From NCBI RefSeq assembly GCF_013177735.1, contig NZ_WOEZ01000032.1:62001-126000 (forward strand): a stretch of DNA of 64,000 bases, given 5' to 3'. A program made the position numbers and the translations under genes. Every line of letters starts with the position of its first letter. The first letter of the stretch is position 1. This document shows positions 33,640 through 42,639 of the stretch, one piece after another. The stretch is from Paraburkholderia elongata. GTDB lineage: Bacteria > Pseudomonadota > Gammaproteobacteria > Burkholderiales > Burkholderiaceae. The notes under the pieces are model-generated. The model saw only the letters and a program-made list of their open reading frames with translations, was not told where the DNA came from and did not search any database.

Positions 33640-35646
33640 TCAGTTGCTCGATCGATAGACGGCCACACCCTGCGGTTCGATAGCGCGTGAACCGATCACG
33701 AAAGCGTCGTCGGCGACATCGGCCAGCGTGTGGGTCTTATCGCCGTAGTTCAATACGTAGGTCAGCGCGCCGCGACGGCTGACTCGCACGCTGTCGCCGA
33801 GCGGTATCGTGTCGACGCCCGCTTCTCTCGCGATCTGCGCGAACAAGCGGACGGTAAGCGCATCGTCGAACAGGCTCGCGAGGTAATGAAACGCGCCGCT
33901 TTTCACGTAGGCGGGATGGCCGTCAGCGAAACGGGCACGCACGTCGAGAGCGTTCGTTGCATCGCTGCCGCTGTCGCCGTCGTCTTCAATGAAGTCGCGC
34001 CAGTGGCGCGCGACGCCGTCTTCCTCGGCCGCGTCCGTGCTGTCAACCAGCCACACTGGCTCGGTCACATTCGGCCGCATCGATTCGACGCGCCACACAC
34101 GCAGCTGCAGCACAGAGGCGAGCGCGCCTGGAGGCAGGTTCGCCGGAATCTGCAGGTCTGCCGTCTTCGAACCGGTGCGTGGACCAAGCACGACTTGCGC
34201 GCCCGAGCTCGCCAGCCGAGCGGCGAGATCCGCAGGCACGACCGGCAACGGCGGCACGACGATAAGGCGATAGCCGTCGAGCGACGCATCGACAGGCACG
34301 ATATCGACATCCAACCCGAGCGCGCGCAGTGCCGAGTAGTACTCGAATGCGAAGCGCGGATAGTGAAAGTCCGCACCCTGCGGATGAATCTCGAAGAGCC
34401 ACTTCGCTTCGTAGTCGTAGACGAGCGCGACCTTCGAGCGAATCGTGGCATTGGCGTCGGCGTTCGCGGCGAGCACCGCTCGAATCTCGTCGACGACCTG
34501 CGCGGCTTCATTGCCGCCGATGTCGAGCCGGTTATCGGGCGTATTCAGGCCGGCGTGCATCTGCTCCTGCGCAAACGGCGCCTGGCGCCAGCGGAAATAC
34601 GACACACAACCCGCGCCGTGCGCGAACGCCTCCCAACTCCACAGTCGGACCATGCCGGGCAGCGGCGCCGGATTCCACTGCGCCCAATTCACCGGACCGG
34701 GCTGCTGCTCCATCACCCAGAACGGCAGCTTCGACATGCCGCGGTACACGTCATGATTGAACGACGCAAAGTCGGGATGCCCGCTGCGCAACCAGCGCGC
34801 CTTCACGTCCGGCGCAAACCACTGCTCTTCAAGCGCGCCGAGCGGATAGCTGTCCCACGCCGCGACATCGAGATCGGCCGCCACCTTGTAGTGATCGAAC
34901 TCGGTAAAGAGCTGCATGAAGTTGTGCGCGACCGGCCGCCCCGGCGAATGCGCGCGGATGATCTCGACCTGCATGCGGTTGTAGCGCGCCACTTCGTCGG
35001 AGGCGAAGCGCCGGTAATCGAGCCGATGCGACGGATGCGCTTCGGTAACGGTCGCTACCGGCGCGTCGATCTCGTCGAAGCTGCGGTATTCCATGCTCCA
35101 GAACACCGTGCCCCACGCACGGTTCAGCGCATCGATGGTTTGATAGCGCGCCTTGAGCCAGTCGCGAAAACGCCCCACTGCCGCCGGCGAATAGCTGACC
35201 ACCGTGTGATGGCAACCGAATTCGTTATCGGTCTGCCAGTACGCGACAGCCGGATGCTTGCCGTAACGCTCGGCGACTGCCGTGCAGATCCTCTGCGAGG
35301 CAGCGAAATACGACGGCGACGAAAAATCGTAATGACGGCGTGAACCGAAGGCGCGTGGACGGCCATCCGCACCGATCGGCAGAATGTCCGGATGACGGTC
35401 GATCAGCCACTTGGGCGGCGTCGCCGTCGGCGTGCACATGACGACCTGCAAACCGGCCGCGCCGAGTACGTCGATCGCGCGATCCAGCCAGCCCCAGTCA
35501 TATTCGCCTGGCGTTGGCTCCATCCGGCTCCACGCAAATTCGGCGATTCGCACCTGCTCGATGCCGAGTGCTTTCATCCGGCGAGCGTCGTCTTCCCACA
35601 TCGACTCCGGCCAGTGTTCCGGGTAATAACAGACTCCAAGGCGCAT
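33640..35646 (-). CDS. GH42 beta-galactosidase
   Basis: 668 residues from the ATG at 35646, with GAGGA upstream; the open frame beyond it overlaps the ATPase gene. [20 protein letters not shown] is a textbook GH42 start. [13 protein letters not shown] holds the acid/base Glu and [13 protein letters not shown] the nucleophile Glu. A trimerisation domain and a small C-terminal beta domain follow, giving normal family length. It has no signal peptide, so it hydrolyses imported beta-galactosides in the cytoplasm. It begins 11 bp after the ATPase stop. Confidence 0.9.
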   Translation of the reverse strand: MRLGVCYYPEHWPESMWEDDARRMKALGIEQVRIAEFAWSRMEPTPGEYDWGWLDRAIDVLGAAGLQVVMCTPTATPPKWLIDRHPDILPIGADGRPRAFGSRRHYDFSSPSYFAASQRICTAVAERYGKHPAVAYWQTDNEFGCHHTVVSYSPAAVGRFRDWLKARYQTIDALNRAWGTVFWSMEYRSFDEIDAPVATVTEAHPSHRLDYRRFASDEVARYNRMQVEIIRAHSPGRPVAHNFMQLFTEFDHYKVAADLDVAAWDSYPLGALEEQWFAPDVKARWLRSGHPDFASFNHDVYRGMSKLPFWVMEQQPGPVNWAQWNPAPLPGMVRLWSWEAFAHGAGCVSYFRWRQAPFAQEQMHAGLNTPDNRLDIGGNEAAQVVDEIRAVLAANADANATIRSKVALVYDYEAKWLFEIHPQGADFHYPRFAFEYYSALRALGLDVDIVPVDASLDGYRLIVVPPLPVVPADLAARLASSGAQVVLGPRTGSKTADLQIPANLPPGALASVLQLRVWRVESMRPNVTEPVWLVDSTDAAEEDGVARHWRDFIEDDGDSGSDATNALDVRARFADGHPAYVKSGAFHYLASLFDDALTVRLFAQIAREAGVDTIPLGDSVRVSRRGALTYVLNYGDKTHTLADVADDAFVIGSRAIEPQGVAVYRSSN

Positions 35647-35657
35647 CCGAATGTCCT

Positions 35658-36815
35658 CTATGCGTAGTGTTCGACGGATTCGAGCGAAGCAGCGGCAAAG
35701 CCGTCTTCGGTAAACAAATGGCAAGCGCGGCTGGGGACACGCAAGCTCGCACGGTCGCCGGGCGCGAGACGTGTGTCGCCCGGCGCCTTGGCGATCAGCG
35801 CGGCGCCGCCGGGCTGATCGAGGTGGACATAGCTGTGCTCGCCGAGTTGTTCGACGAGGGACACGGTGCGAGTCAGCACGGCGTCCTGCGCGTTTTCAGC
35901 AGTTGCCGCGCCGATGAATTCCAGGTGTTCCGGACGCACGCCGAGCGTGACGGGTTGCGACGCCTGGAGTCCATCGCCGTTGACGGGCACGCGCACGTTT
36001 TCATCTGTGTGATTGAGCGTGACGATCACGCCATGCAGATCGACCGACGTCACCCGCCCCGGCAAAAAGTTCATGCGCGGCGAACCGATGAACCCCGCGA
36101 CGAAGCGGCTCCTCGGACGGTGATACAACTCGAGCGGCGCGCCGATCTGCGCGATGCTGCCGTAGCGCTCAGTGTCCTTGCCCGCGTGCAGCAGCACGAT
36201 CTTGTCGGCGAGCGTCATCGCTTCGATCTGGTCGTGCGTGACGTACACGACGCTGGCTTTGGCGAATTGCTTGTGCAACCGTGCGATTTCGACGCGGGTC
36301 TGGCCGCGCAGCGTCGCATCGAGATTGGAGAGCGGCTCGTCGAACAGAAACACGCCCGGCTCGCGCACGATGGCCCGGCCAATCGCCACGCGCTGCCGCT
36401 GGCCGCCGGACAGTGCCTTCGGCCGGCGCTCGAGCAGGGCATCCAGTTGCAGGATGCGCGCGGCTTCCCGCACTTTGCGGTCGATTTCTTCTTTGGGGGT
36501 TTTGGCGAGCTTGAGGCCGAAGGCCATGTTCTCGAACACGGTCATATGCGGAAACAGCGCGTAGCTCTGGAACACCATCGCCACGCCGCGCTGCGCCGCC
36601 GGTACGTCGTTGACGAGGCGGCCGGCGATCGACAGGTCGCCGTCGGTCACGTCTTCGAGGCCAGCGATCATCCGCAGCAAGGTGGACTTGCCGCAGCCGG
36701 ACGGACCGAGAAACACGCAGAACTCGTTCTCGCCGATCTCCAGATCCACATCGCGGATCACCAGCGCGCCGTCGCCATACGCCTTCTGCACGCCTCTCAA
36801 CGAAATGCTCGCCAT
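35658..36815 (-). CDS. Sugar ABC transporter ATPase, MalK/UgpC-type
   Basis: 385 residues. The nucleotide-binding domain has Walker [19 protein letters not shown], signature [16 protein letters not shown], Walker [12 protein letters not shown] and switch [10 protein letters not shown]. The C-terminal TOBE/MalK regulatory domain extends from about 240 to the end. It is the first gene of the galactoside operon and would energise the MalF/MalG-type permeases. MalK-type ATPases may be shared by several transporters. It is divergent from the LacI regulator. Confidence 0.9.
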   Translation of the reverse strand: MASISLRGVQKAYGDGALVIRDVDLEIGENEFCVFLGPSGCGKSTLLRMIAGLEDVTDGDLSIAGRLVNDVPAAQRGVAMVFQSYALFPHMTVFENMAFGLKLAKTPKEEIDRKVREAARILQLDALLERRPKALSGGQRQRVAIGRAIVREPGVFLFDEPLSNLDATLRGQTRVEIARLHKQFAKASVVYVTHDQIEAMTLADKIVLLHAGKDTERYGSIAQIGAPLELYHRPRSRFVAGFIGSPRMNFLPGRVTSVDLHGVIVTLNHTDENVRVPVNGDGLQASQPVTLGVRPEHLEFIGAATAENAQDAVLTRTVSLVEQLGEHSYVHLDQPGGAALIAKAPGDTRLAPGDRASLRVPSRACHLFTEDGFAAASLESVEHYA

Positions 36816-36852
36816 CGCATCGACTCCGTGATTTAATCGGCTCGACGTCGGA

Positions 36853-36868
36853 GATTAAGCGCTTAATC
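36853..36868. promoter_or_regulatory. LacI-type operator 1
   Basis: GATTAAGCGCTTAATC is a perfect 16-bp palindrome with the central CG typical of LacI-family sites. It lies 38 bp upstream of the ATPase start in the divergent promoter region. Confidence 0.7.
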
Positions 36869-36886
36869 AGCAGAGCCGAAAAAAAT

Positions 36887-36902
36887 CGATCGCATGCGAT
36901 CG
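36887..36902. promoter_or_regulatory. Second perfect palindrome, possible operator 2
   Basis: CGATCGCATGCGATCG is a perfect 16-bp palindrome centred 34 bp from operator 1, about three helical turns away. Its sequence differs from operator 1, so it may be a site for another factor or chance symmetry. Confidence 0.4.
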
Positions 36903-37007
36903 CTGGGCCTTGCCTGTCTCCGATATCGTTTTGTCTGTGCGGCAAATGGTGCCGCGCCTTTGGCCGCGATGCAAATGCCGAACAGCCATCCCAAAGATTG
37001 AAAAGCC

Positions 37008-38042
37008 ATGCCCACACTCAGCGAAGTTGCGCGTCACGCCGGCGTCACCCCGGCCACGGTATCGAACGTGCTGCGCAATCGCGGCCGGGTCGGCGCGACC
37101 ACCAGGCAGCGGGTTCTGGACGCCGTCGACGCGCTCGGCTACCGCCCCCATCTGGCCGCCCGCGCGCTCGCCGAAGGCCGTGCGCCGACGCTGGCGTTGA
37201 TGGTGTCGAGCATTGCCAATCCGTTCTATCCGGAGTTCGCGCTCGCCGTCGAACGCGCGGCGCGCAGCAGCGGCCACTTCGTGATCATCTGCAATACGAA
37301 CGAAGATCCGCTGACCGGACGGGCGTATCTCGATCAGATCGCCGGCACGCTTTCCGAGGGCGTGCTCGTGACGAATGCGAACCTCGATTTTACGGACCTT
37401 CACACGACCGAATCGCGCGGCACGCCCGTGGTGCTATGCATGTGGGAGCGGCCCAATGAGCCGCCGGGGCTGCCGTGCGTCGCGGTCGATTTTCGTCTGG
37501 CAGGCGAATTGGCGGGCAGGCATTTACTGGAGCTCGGCCATCGGCGGATTGGCGCGATTGTCGGCAGCAAGGCCTCAGGCATTCACGCGGCCCGCTATGA
37601 AGGGTTTGTCGATGCGTTGCGTGCGGCCGGCGCGCCGAAAGGTCGGGTCAAGCATGCGCCCGACACGATACAAGGCGGCTACACCGCGGCGCGCGCGCTC
37701 TTGGAAGCCGATCCGACACTTACCGCGATCTTCGCGACCAACGATCTGCCGGCGCTCGGCGCGATGCACGCCGCTGCCGATCTCGGTTTGAACGTGCCGG
37801 GCGATCTGTCCGTCATCGGCATTACCGACATTCAACTGGCGCGCGAGTCACGGCCCGCGCTGACGACGGTCGCCGTGCCGACCGTCGAAGTCGCCGGCCT
37901 CGCGGTATCGCTGTTGCGCGAGTTGATCGAATCGTCGTATGGGCAAGCGGGTCATCAACCCGCGGCAAGCGTGCCGATGCGGATTTCCTCCGCGCCGAAA
38001 CTGGTTGTGCGCGCATCGACGGGGGTGCCGCGCCCGAGGTAA
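37008..38042 (+). CDS. LacI-family transcriptional regulator of the galactoside operon
   Basis: 344 residues. The N-terminal DNA-binding domain is classic (TLSEVARHAGVTPATVSNVL ... RVLDAVDALGYRPHLAARAL), including the hinge helix. A periplasmic-binding-protein-like sensor domain follows (LALMVSSIANPFYPEFALAV, LAGRHLLELGHRRIGAI, TAIFATNDLPALGAMHAA). It is divergent from the five-gene operon and most likely represses it through the palindromes between them. The inducer is probably a galactoside or a product of the GH42 enzyme. Confidence 0.9.
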   Translation: MPTLSEVARHAGVTPATVSNVLRNRGRVGATTRQRVLDAVDALGYRPHLAARALAEGRAPTLALMVSSIANPFYPEFALAVERAARSSGHFVIICNTNEDPLTGRAYLDQIAGTLSEGVLVTNANLDFTDLHTTESRGTPVVLCMWERPNEPPGLPCVAVDFRLAGELAGRHLLELGHRRIGAIVGSKASGIHAARYEGFVDALRAAGAPKGRVKHAPDTIQGGYTAARALLEADPTLTAIFATNDLPALGAMHAAADLGLNVPGDLSVIGITDIQLARESRPALTTVAVPTVEVAGLAVSLLRELIESSYGQAGHQPAASVPMRISSAPKLVVRASTGVPRPR

Positions 38043-38282
38043 CGTGGCCGTAACAGCATCGAGGACGTTACGTAGCGAACCCTACCTACCGCCGCTTGCA
38101 CCTCCCGGGCCACCGCCCGCAAACGCCCGTATCAAGCGGTTCCACGGCAAAAACACCGTTTCGATCAGTCCATCCATGCAGTTGGCACGGTCCCTGCAAA
38201 CAAGCAGGAAAAGGCCGAGCGCCGGCATGACTCACATGCCGCCTGCGCTCCCCCAACCGGCCTGGCCTTGGCCATAACAAGC

Positions 38283-39059
38283 ATGGATACTCCAATGATT
38301 GCCGATCTTCTGCTGGACGCCGATGTCGCTGAACAGACCACCAACGCAGACTCGACTTTCGCGCAGCGCCATCCCCTGCAAATCGCAGTTTGCCTGCGCA
38401 AGCTGGTGGCCGGGCAGGACTTCGTGACGGTGGAATTCAATGGCCGCCAAATCGTTACGCAAGTACTCGATGTCGATTCGCGCAATGCTCGCTTTATCTT
38501 CGACGCCGGCAGCATGGAGGCGGACAATTACGCGCTTCCGGCTGCGCGCCAGTTGATCTTCCGCAGTTTGCCATGTGGCATTCGCACGGAGTTCATGACG
38601 CTTAACGCAAGCCCAATCATGTTCGAAGGGCGCCCGGCTTTCGAAGCCGCATTCCCTTCGCTCCTGTACTACGTTCAACGCCGCGAATTCTTCCGCGTGC
38701 AAACGCCCGTGCTGGATCCTTATATCGCTAGCGGGCCGTATGTGGACGGCGGTTCGTTCCGGCTGGAGCTGCAGGATCTGTCATTGGGCGGCGTGGCGTT
38801 GAAAACTGCTGACGCGAGCTTCGGCTCACTTGAAAGCGGCACCGTATTGCGCGACGTCACGCTGCAACTCGGCAGCTTCGGGACGCTACGGCTCGATCTG
38901 GAAATCGTCGCGCCGCGGCAATTGACTACGTCGAAGGGCGACCGGCGCTTCGTGATCGGCTGCAAGTTCGTGCAGACGCCGGGGCCGGCTGAGCGAACCT
39001 TGCAGCGTGTCGTCACCCAGCTCGAAACGAACCGTCAAACGCTCGCGCAGCGCAGGTAA
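38283..39059 (+). CDS. PilZ-domain flagellar brake protein, YcgR-like
   Basis: 258 residues from the ATG at 38283; a TTG five codons upstream is open too, and neither has a strong ribosome-binding site. The N-terminal YcgR domain (about 25-125) precedes a PilZ domain with the c-di-GMP-binding motifs RREFFR and DLSLGG. YcgR proteins slow the flagellar motor when c-di-GMP is high by touching the stator or rotor. It stands alone between the LacI gene and an AllA-like gene. It is the second motor-related locus in this window. Confidence 0.82.
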   Translation: MDTPMIADLLLDADVAEQTTNADSTFAQRHPLQIAVCLRKLVAGQDFVTVEFNGRQIVTQVLDVDSRNARFIFDAGSMEADNYALPAARQLIFRSLPCGIRTEFMTLNASPIMFEGRPAFEAAFPSLLYYVQRREFFRVQTPVLDPYIASGPYVDGGSFRLELQDLSLGGVALKTADASFGSLESGTVLRDVTLQLGSFGTLRLDLEIVAPRQLTTSKGDRRFVIGCKFVQTPGPAERTLQRVVTQLETNRQTLAQRR

Positions 39060-39081
39060 GTTCCTTCAAGCACTCACTGCC

Positions 39082-39103
39082 TTGGAATCGCATCAGATTC
39101 CAA
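39082..39103. terminator. Hairpin between convergent ycgR-like and allA-like genes
   Basis: TTGGAAT and ATTCCAA are perfect 7-bp arms around 8 nt, within the 69-bp gap between two convergent stops. A simple bidirectional terminator is the likeliest role, though no long T-run follows. Confidence 0.4.
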
Positions 39104-39128
39104 ACCGGATCGCTGAACCTCGGCACCT

Positions 39129-39695
39129 TCATTGAAGTGTCGAAGCCTGTATGAGACCGGGCGCGCCGACAAGCTGGTACGGCGGAATCTGCCGAATCGC
39201 GCTTTCGCCAGCGGGAGCGCCTGTGAGCAGATGGACTGCAAGGTCGAACGTCGTCGAGCGGCGCGTAAGCATGAGGCACGTTACTTCGTCCTGCAATGAA
39301 CGCGTGGCGTGCCAGCAGCGCGGCCGCATGCAGATCCCCTCCCCGACGGGCACCTTGAAAGCTGCCAATGAATCAAGGTTCGGATGCCCGTCTGGCGTAC
39401 TCGTCGCGACAATCTGAACGAGAGGCCCAGTTAGCGGCACCACGGCCTGCTCAGTAAGCCAATGCGTCTCGAGCTTCATCACCTCGGCTTCGCAATCGCG
39501 GTATCTGACCCACAGGATTTCAGGATCGCCGGACAGTCCGGCATCGAACAGATGCTCACGCCAGAAATCGGAAGACTGGCTTGCAAACGAAGGCGCCGCG
39601 CTATCCTCCGGAAACGGCTTGCCTAACATCCATCCATAGGGTTCGAAAGCGCCAGCAGTAAGCGGTTGAATGATCAGAGGCGTGGCAGTCGGCAT
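39129..39695 (-). CDS. Ureidoglycolate lyase (AllA) family protein
   Basis: 188 residues with the AllA cupin layout: PLTAGAFEPYGWML near the N-terminus, ETHWLTEQAVVPLTG, VQIVATSTPDGHPNLDSLAAFKVP and GICMRPRCWHATRSL. AllA releases urea from ureidoglycolate at the end of allantoin breakdown. No other purine-degradation gene lies here, so a related hydrolase function is possible. It is 48 bp downstream of, and in the same direction as, the LysR gene at 39744. Confidence 0.7.
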   Translation of the reverse strand: MPTATPLIIQPLTAGAFEPYGWMLGKPFPEDSAAPSFASQSSDFWREHLFDAGLSGDPEILWVRYRDCEAEVMKLETHWLTEQAVVPLTGPLVQIVATSTPDGHPNLDSLAAFKVPVGEGICMRPRCWHATRSLQDEVTCLMLTRRSTTFDLAVHLLTGAPAGESAIRQIPPYQLVGAPGLIQASTLQ

Positions 39696-39743
39696 CTCGG
39701 TTCAGGCCTTTGATAATCGAAGAAAAATATCACGGGGTGCGAC

Positions 39744-40688
39744 TCAATGAGGTGGCAGCGCTTCGTCGGTGTCTGGAAAGAGCGCGATATCTGGTCCGTT
39801 CTCCAAGCTGAACTCTCGCATGACCTTTAGCGCCAGATGCGTGATCGACTCGCATAGCAAACTGTCCGGACTTCGCCGGAAGGATGCGAAAAGCGGGAGT
39901 TCCGGGACTCGATGCGTCACTTTCAGCAGTTGCAGATGACCGGACTCCAGTTCACGGGTCACGAAAGCTGTCGGCAGAACCGCAATACCGAAACCGTCGA
40001 GCACGAGCCTGATAATCGCAGCGACCGACGACACGCAGTTGATTTGCACGTGCGGCTCGCCGGCGGCTGCAAACAGGCCAGCGACAAACACATGCGGCGA
40101 CGAATGACGGGCAAAGCTCACAATCGGAAAGCTCGCCAGTTCAGCTTCCGATAGTGCTTCAGCCGACAGATTCAGCGACGGACTCGCCACCCATCGCATC
40201 GGCAATGCGCCGAGCGAAACATTTTCCGCGTCAGCACCTGCGACCGCCGTGCTCAAAAAAGCGATATCCACGTTGCCATTAACCAGCTGCACGGACAGAT
40301 TTGTCGAGGTGTCGCAGGTCAGTTCGATCGTCAAGTTCGGGTATTCGTCCCGCACTCGCCGCAGTAACTCGGGAAGCCACGTATGCACGACCGATTCCAT
40401 CACGCCGACGCGCAACAACCCGCTCACATGCGAGCGGTCACTTACGCTTGCGAGCATGTCGTTCGTGAGTTTCAGAATCTGCTCGGCGAAGGCCAGCGCT
40501 TTGGTCCCCTCCTGTGTCAGCTTGACGTCGCGCGGTCCCCGATCGAATAGACGCACGCCGAATTCCTGCTCGAGCGCAGATATCCGGCTGGAAATTGCGG
40601 CCTGTGTCGCATGCAAGCGCTCCGCTGTCAGCCGGAAATTGCGCAGCTTTGCAAGCCATACAAACGTTTCTAGAAAACGGACATTCAT
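39744..40688 (-). CDS. LysR-family transcriptional regulator
   Basis: 314 residues starting MNVRFLETFVWLAKLRNFRL, with helix-turn-helix TAERLHATQAAISSRISALE. The effector domain is the usual length (SGLLRVGVMESVVHTWLPEL). It may be cotranscribed with the AllA-like gene 48 bp downstream, and it is divergent from the orphan binding-protein gene at 40988. Either could be its target. A large inverted repeat lies in the divergent gap. Confidence 0.86.
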   Translation of the reverse strand: MNVRFLETFVWLAKLRNFRLTAERLHATQAAISSRISALEQEFGVRLFDRGPRDVKLTQEGTKALAFAEQILKLTNDMLASVSDRSHVSGLLRVGVMESVVHTWLPELLRRVRDEYPNLTIELTCDTSTNLSVQLVNGNVDIAFLSTAVAGADAENVSLGALPMRWVASPSLNLSAEALSEAELASFPIVSFARHSSPHVFVAGLFAAAGEPHVQINCVSSVAAIIRLVLDGFGIAVLPTAFVTRELESGHLQLLKVTHRVPELPLFASFRRSPDSLLCESITHLALKVMREFSLENGPDIALFPDTDEALPPH

Positions 40689-40799
40689 CAGACACCTTGA
40701 CAGTCAACGGACGCACAACCAGGTTCCACGTATTGCGCCCGCGCAAACGGACAGCTTCAGTGCATTGGCAGAGTTTAGCGCCGCAAAATCATGCCCGTG

Positions 40800-40837
40800 A
40801 CAACAAAAACTGGCCACCTGGAACAACTTTTTGTTGT
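40800..40837. promoter_or_regulatory. Large inverted repeat in the LysR/binding-protein divergent region
   Basis: ACAACAAAAA (40800-40809) and TTTTTGTTGT (40828-40837) are perfect 10-bp arms with an 18-bp spacer. It is about 110 bp upstream of the LysR gene and 150 bp upstream of the binding-protein gene. It could be a LysR operator pair or an AT-rich bending site. The rest of the 299-bp gap shows nothing recognisable. Confidence 0.45.
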
Positions 40838-40987
40838 GACCGTGGCGGCTCAACGCGTAAGCGTCGGCCTACCGGGTAAGTCCTGGGGGGCAATCAGATT
40901 TATCTATCGCCGGTCAATAAAATAAGTCGTTGGACGGAAGAATTTGGCGTTCGAATACTCATTGAACCGAAAACCAAGGAGCCGCCC

Positions 40988-42145
40988 ATGTCACCCTCGT
41001 TCAATAAATTGAATCGGACGCTGCAAACGACCGCCGCGGCGCTGCTGCTGAGCGCCGGCAGCGCCAGCTTCGCTGCGGAGCCGGAGGTGGTCCTGATTGG
41101 TCATGCCGCGCCGTTGACAGGACAGCTCGCGCATATGGGTAAGGACAGCGAAAACGCGGCCAGGCTTGCAATCGACGAGATCAACGGCCAGCATCCGGTC
41201 ATCGGCGGCAAGGCGGTCCGTCTGCAACTCGACGCTCAGGACGACGCCGCCGACCCACGCACAGGTACTCAAGTCGCCCAGAAGCTCGTTGACGATGGCG
41301 TGGTAGCCGTGGTCGGCGATATCAACTCCGGGGTTTCGATCCCGGCATCAAAGATCTACAGCGAGGCCAGTCTGGTGCAGATCTCGCAAGGCTCGACCAA
41401 TCCCACCTATACACTGCAAGGCTTCAAAACGACCTTCCGCGTCGTCGCGACCGACGCACTGCAAGGGCCGGCACTGGCTCGCTACGCAATCGACTCAATG
41501 CACGCCAGGCGAATTGCAATCGTGGACGACTCAACCGCATACGGCCAAGGTCTCGCGCAAGAATTTGAAAGAGCGGCAAAAGCACGAGGAGCTGTTATCG
41601 TGACCCACGAAGCGACGACCGATAAAGCCGTCGACTTCCGAGCGATTCTGACGAAAATCAAAGGTCTGAAACCCGACGCAATCATGTATGGCGGCTCGGA
41701 CGCAACGGCCGGCCCGCTGGCGAAACAGGCGGCTAACCTCGGCATCACCGCAAAGGTGCTGGGGGGCGATGGTGCCTGCACGGATAACATGACTCAACTT
41801 GCCGGCAGCGCAATTGGCAACGTGACGTGTTCAGAAGCCGGACTTGCCTTGTCAAAAATGCCAAAGGGTCAAGACTTTGACAAGCGATACGTGGCGCGCT
41901 TCAAAACACCGATAGACGCCTACGCCCCATTCACGTATGACGCCGTCTACGTTATCTATGACGCAATGAAGCGAGCGAATTCGACCGACCGGTCGAAAAT
42001 TCTCGCAGCGATGCCTGCGACCAGCTATGACGGCGTGATCGGGCACATTGCGTTTGACCCGCACGGCGACCTGCGGGACGCCGCGATTACGATCTATCAG
42101 TTTAAGGACAACAAGAAGACCGTGATGGACGTCATCAGAATGTGA
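40988..42145 (+). CDS. Branched-chain-amino-acid-type ABC substrate-binding protein
   Basis: 385 residues. A signal peptide (TTAAALLLSAGSASFAAE) leads to a Peripla_BP_6 fold: VVLIGHAAPLTGQLAHMGKDS, AARLAIDEING, VVGDINSGVSIPASKIYSEA, RIAIVDDSTAYGQGLAQEF and DAIMYGGSDATAGPLAKQAA. Length and motifs match LivJ/LivK. No LivHMGF genes are adjacent, so it is an orphan receptor using a distant permease. AAGGAG lies 8 nt before the ATG. The ligand may be an amide or amino acid rather than leucine. Confidence 0.88.
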   Translation: MSPSFNKLNRTLQTTAAALLLSAGSASFAAEPEVVLIGHAAPLTGQLAHMGKDSENAARLAIDEINGQHPVIGGKAVRLQLDAQDDAADPRTGTQVAQKLVDDGVVAVVGDINSGVSIPASKIYSEASLVQISQGSTNPTYTLQGFKTTFRVVATDALQGPALARYAIDSMHARRIAIVDDSTAYGQGLAQEFERAAKARGAVIVTHEATTDKAVDFRAILTKIKGLKPDAIMYGGSDATAGPLAKQAANLGITAKVLGGDGACTDNMTQLAGSAIGNVTCSEAGLALSKMPKGQDFDKRYVARFKTPIDAYAPFTYDAVYVIYDAMKRANSTDRSKILAAMPATSYDGVIGHIAFDPHGDLRDAAITIYQFKDNKKTVMDVIRM

Positions 42146-42267
42146 TCCGGCTGGAAGGGACGGATATTGTGTACATGGCATCAATCAAGACGGCCACCCA
42201 CTTTGATTTGTGCACGCCGACGTCGGGGCCGAACGCATTTGCCTATGTCAGCCACCACTGAAGACTC

Positions 42268-42294
42268 TCGCGACAGCAGCTAAACCTGTCGCGA
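42268..42294. terminator. Hairpin downstream of the orphan binding-protein gene
   Basis: TCGCGACAG and CTGTCGCGA are perfect 9-bp arms with a 9-nt loop, 122 nt after the binding-protein stop. It could terminate that message or be left from a decayed minus-strand gene whose last codons end at 42311. Confidence 0.5.
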
Positions 42295-42493
42295 AAGATC
42301 ACTTAAGTCTTCAATTCGCTTTCAAACGAACCAGGACTTTCCCGAAGTTCCGGCGTTCGACCTTGCGCCGCACCACGCCCGCCAAGCCCCGCCACGTAAG
42401 CCCTCCAGCCTTGTCGGCCGCGTCGGCACATCAATTTCCCTCCCAATCGTTTTCTTGACGGGCGTCCATGCGCCTGCTGTACTAAATCAACCA

Positions 42494-42536
42494 AAGTGAT
42501 TTAAGCAGTCCACTTCGGACTGCCTCGGAGTCACTT
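42494..42536 (+). promoter_or_regulatory. Nested stem-loop in the frcB leader
   Basis: Inner arms GCAGTCC (42505-42511) and GGACTGC (42517-42523) enclose a 5-nt loop. Outer arms AAGTGA (42494-42499) and TCACTT (42531-42536) can also pair. The structure lies about 105 nt before the frcB start. It may be a leader RNA element or a terminator of upstream transcription. Confidence 0.4.
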
Positions 42537-42639
42537 CAGGTTCCAAACCAGGTTGCAAACAGGTGGCAAGCGCGCAGCGTTCGCGTATGCAACCGCCAGC
42601 AGTTCACAACGTCGTGGCCAATAACCGGAGGAGCGTCCC

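Larger units (their letters stand above)
42146..42639. other. Gene-poor 494-bp gap with hairpins
   Basis: No convincing gene. It holds a strong hairpin at 42268-42294, a nested stem at 42494-42536, and on the minus strand at about 42311-42430 a short readable frame ending RRNFGKVLVRLKAN that may be the decayed 3' end of an oxidoreductase gene. The last 100 bp are the frcB leader. Confidence 0.5.

Noticed and set aside
33730..35343. 537-codon plus-strand frame
   Set aside because: Antisense to the GH42 gene, which has both catalytic Glu motifs.
42210..42458. 82-codon frame in the gap before frcB
   Set aside because: No ribosome-binding site and no protein-like pattern; it spans a hairpin.
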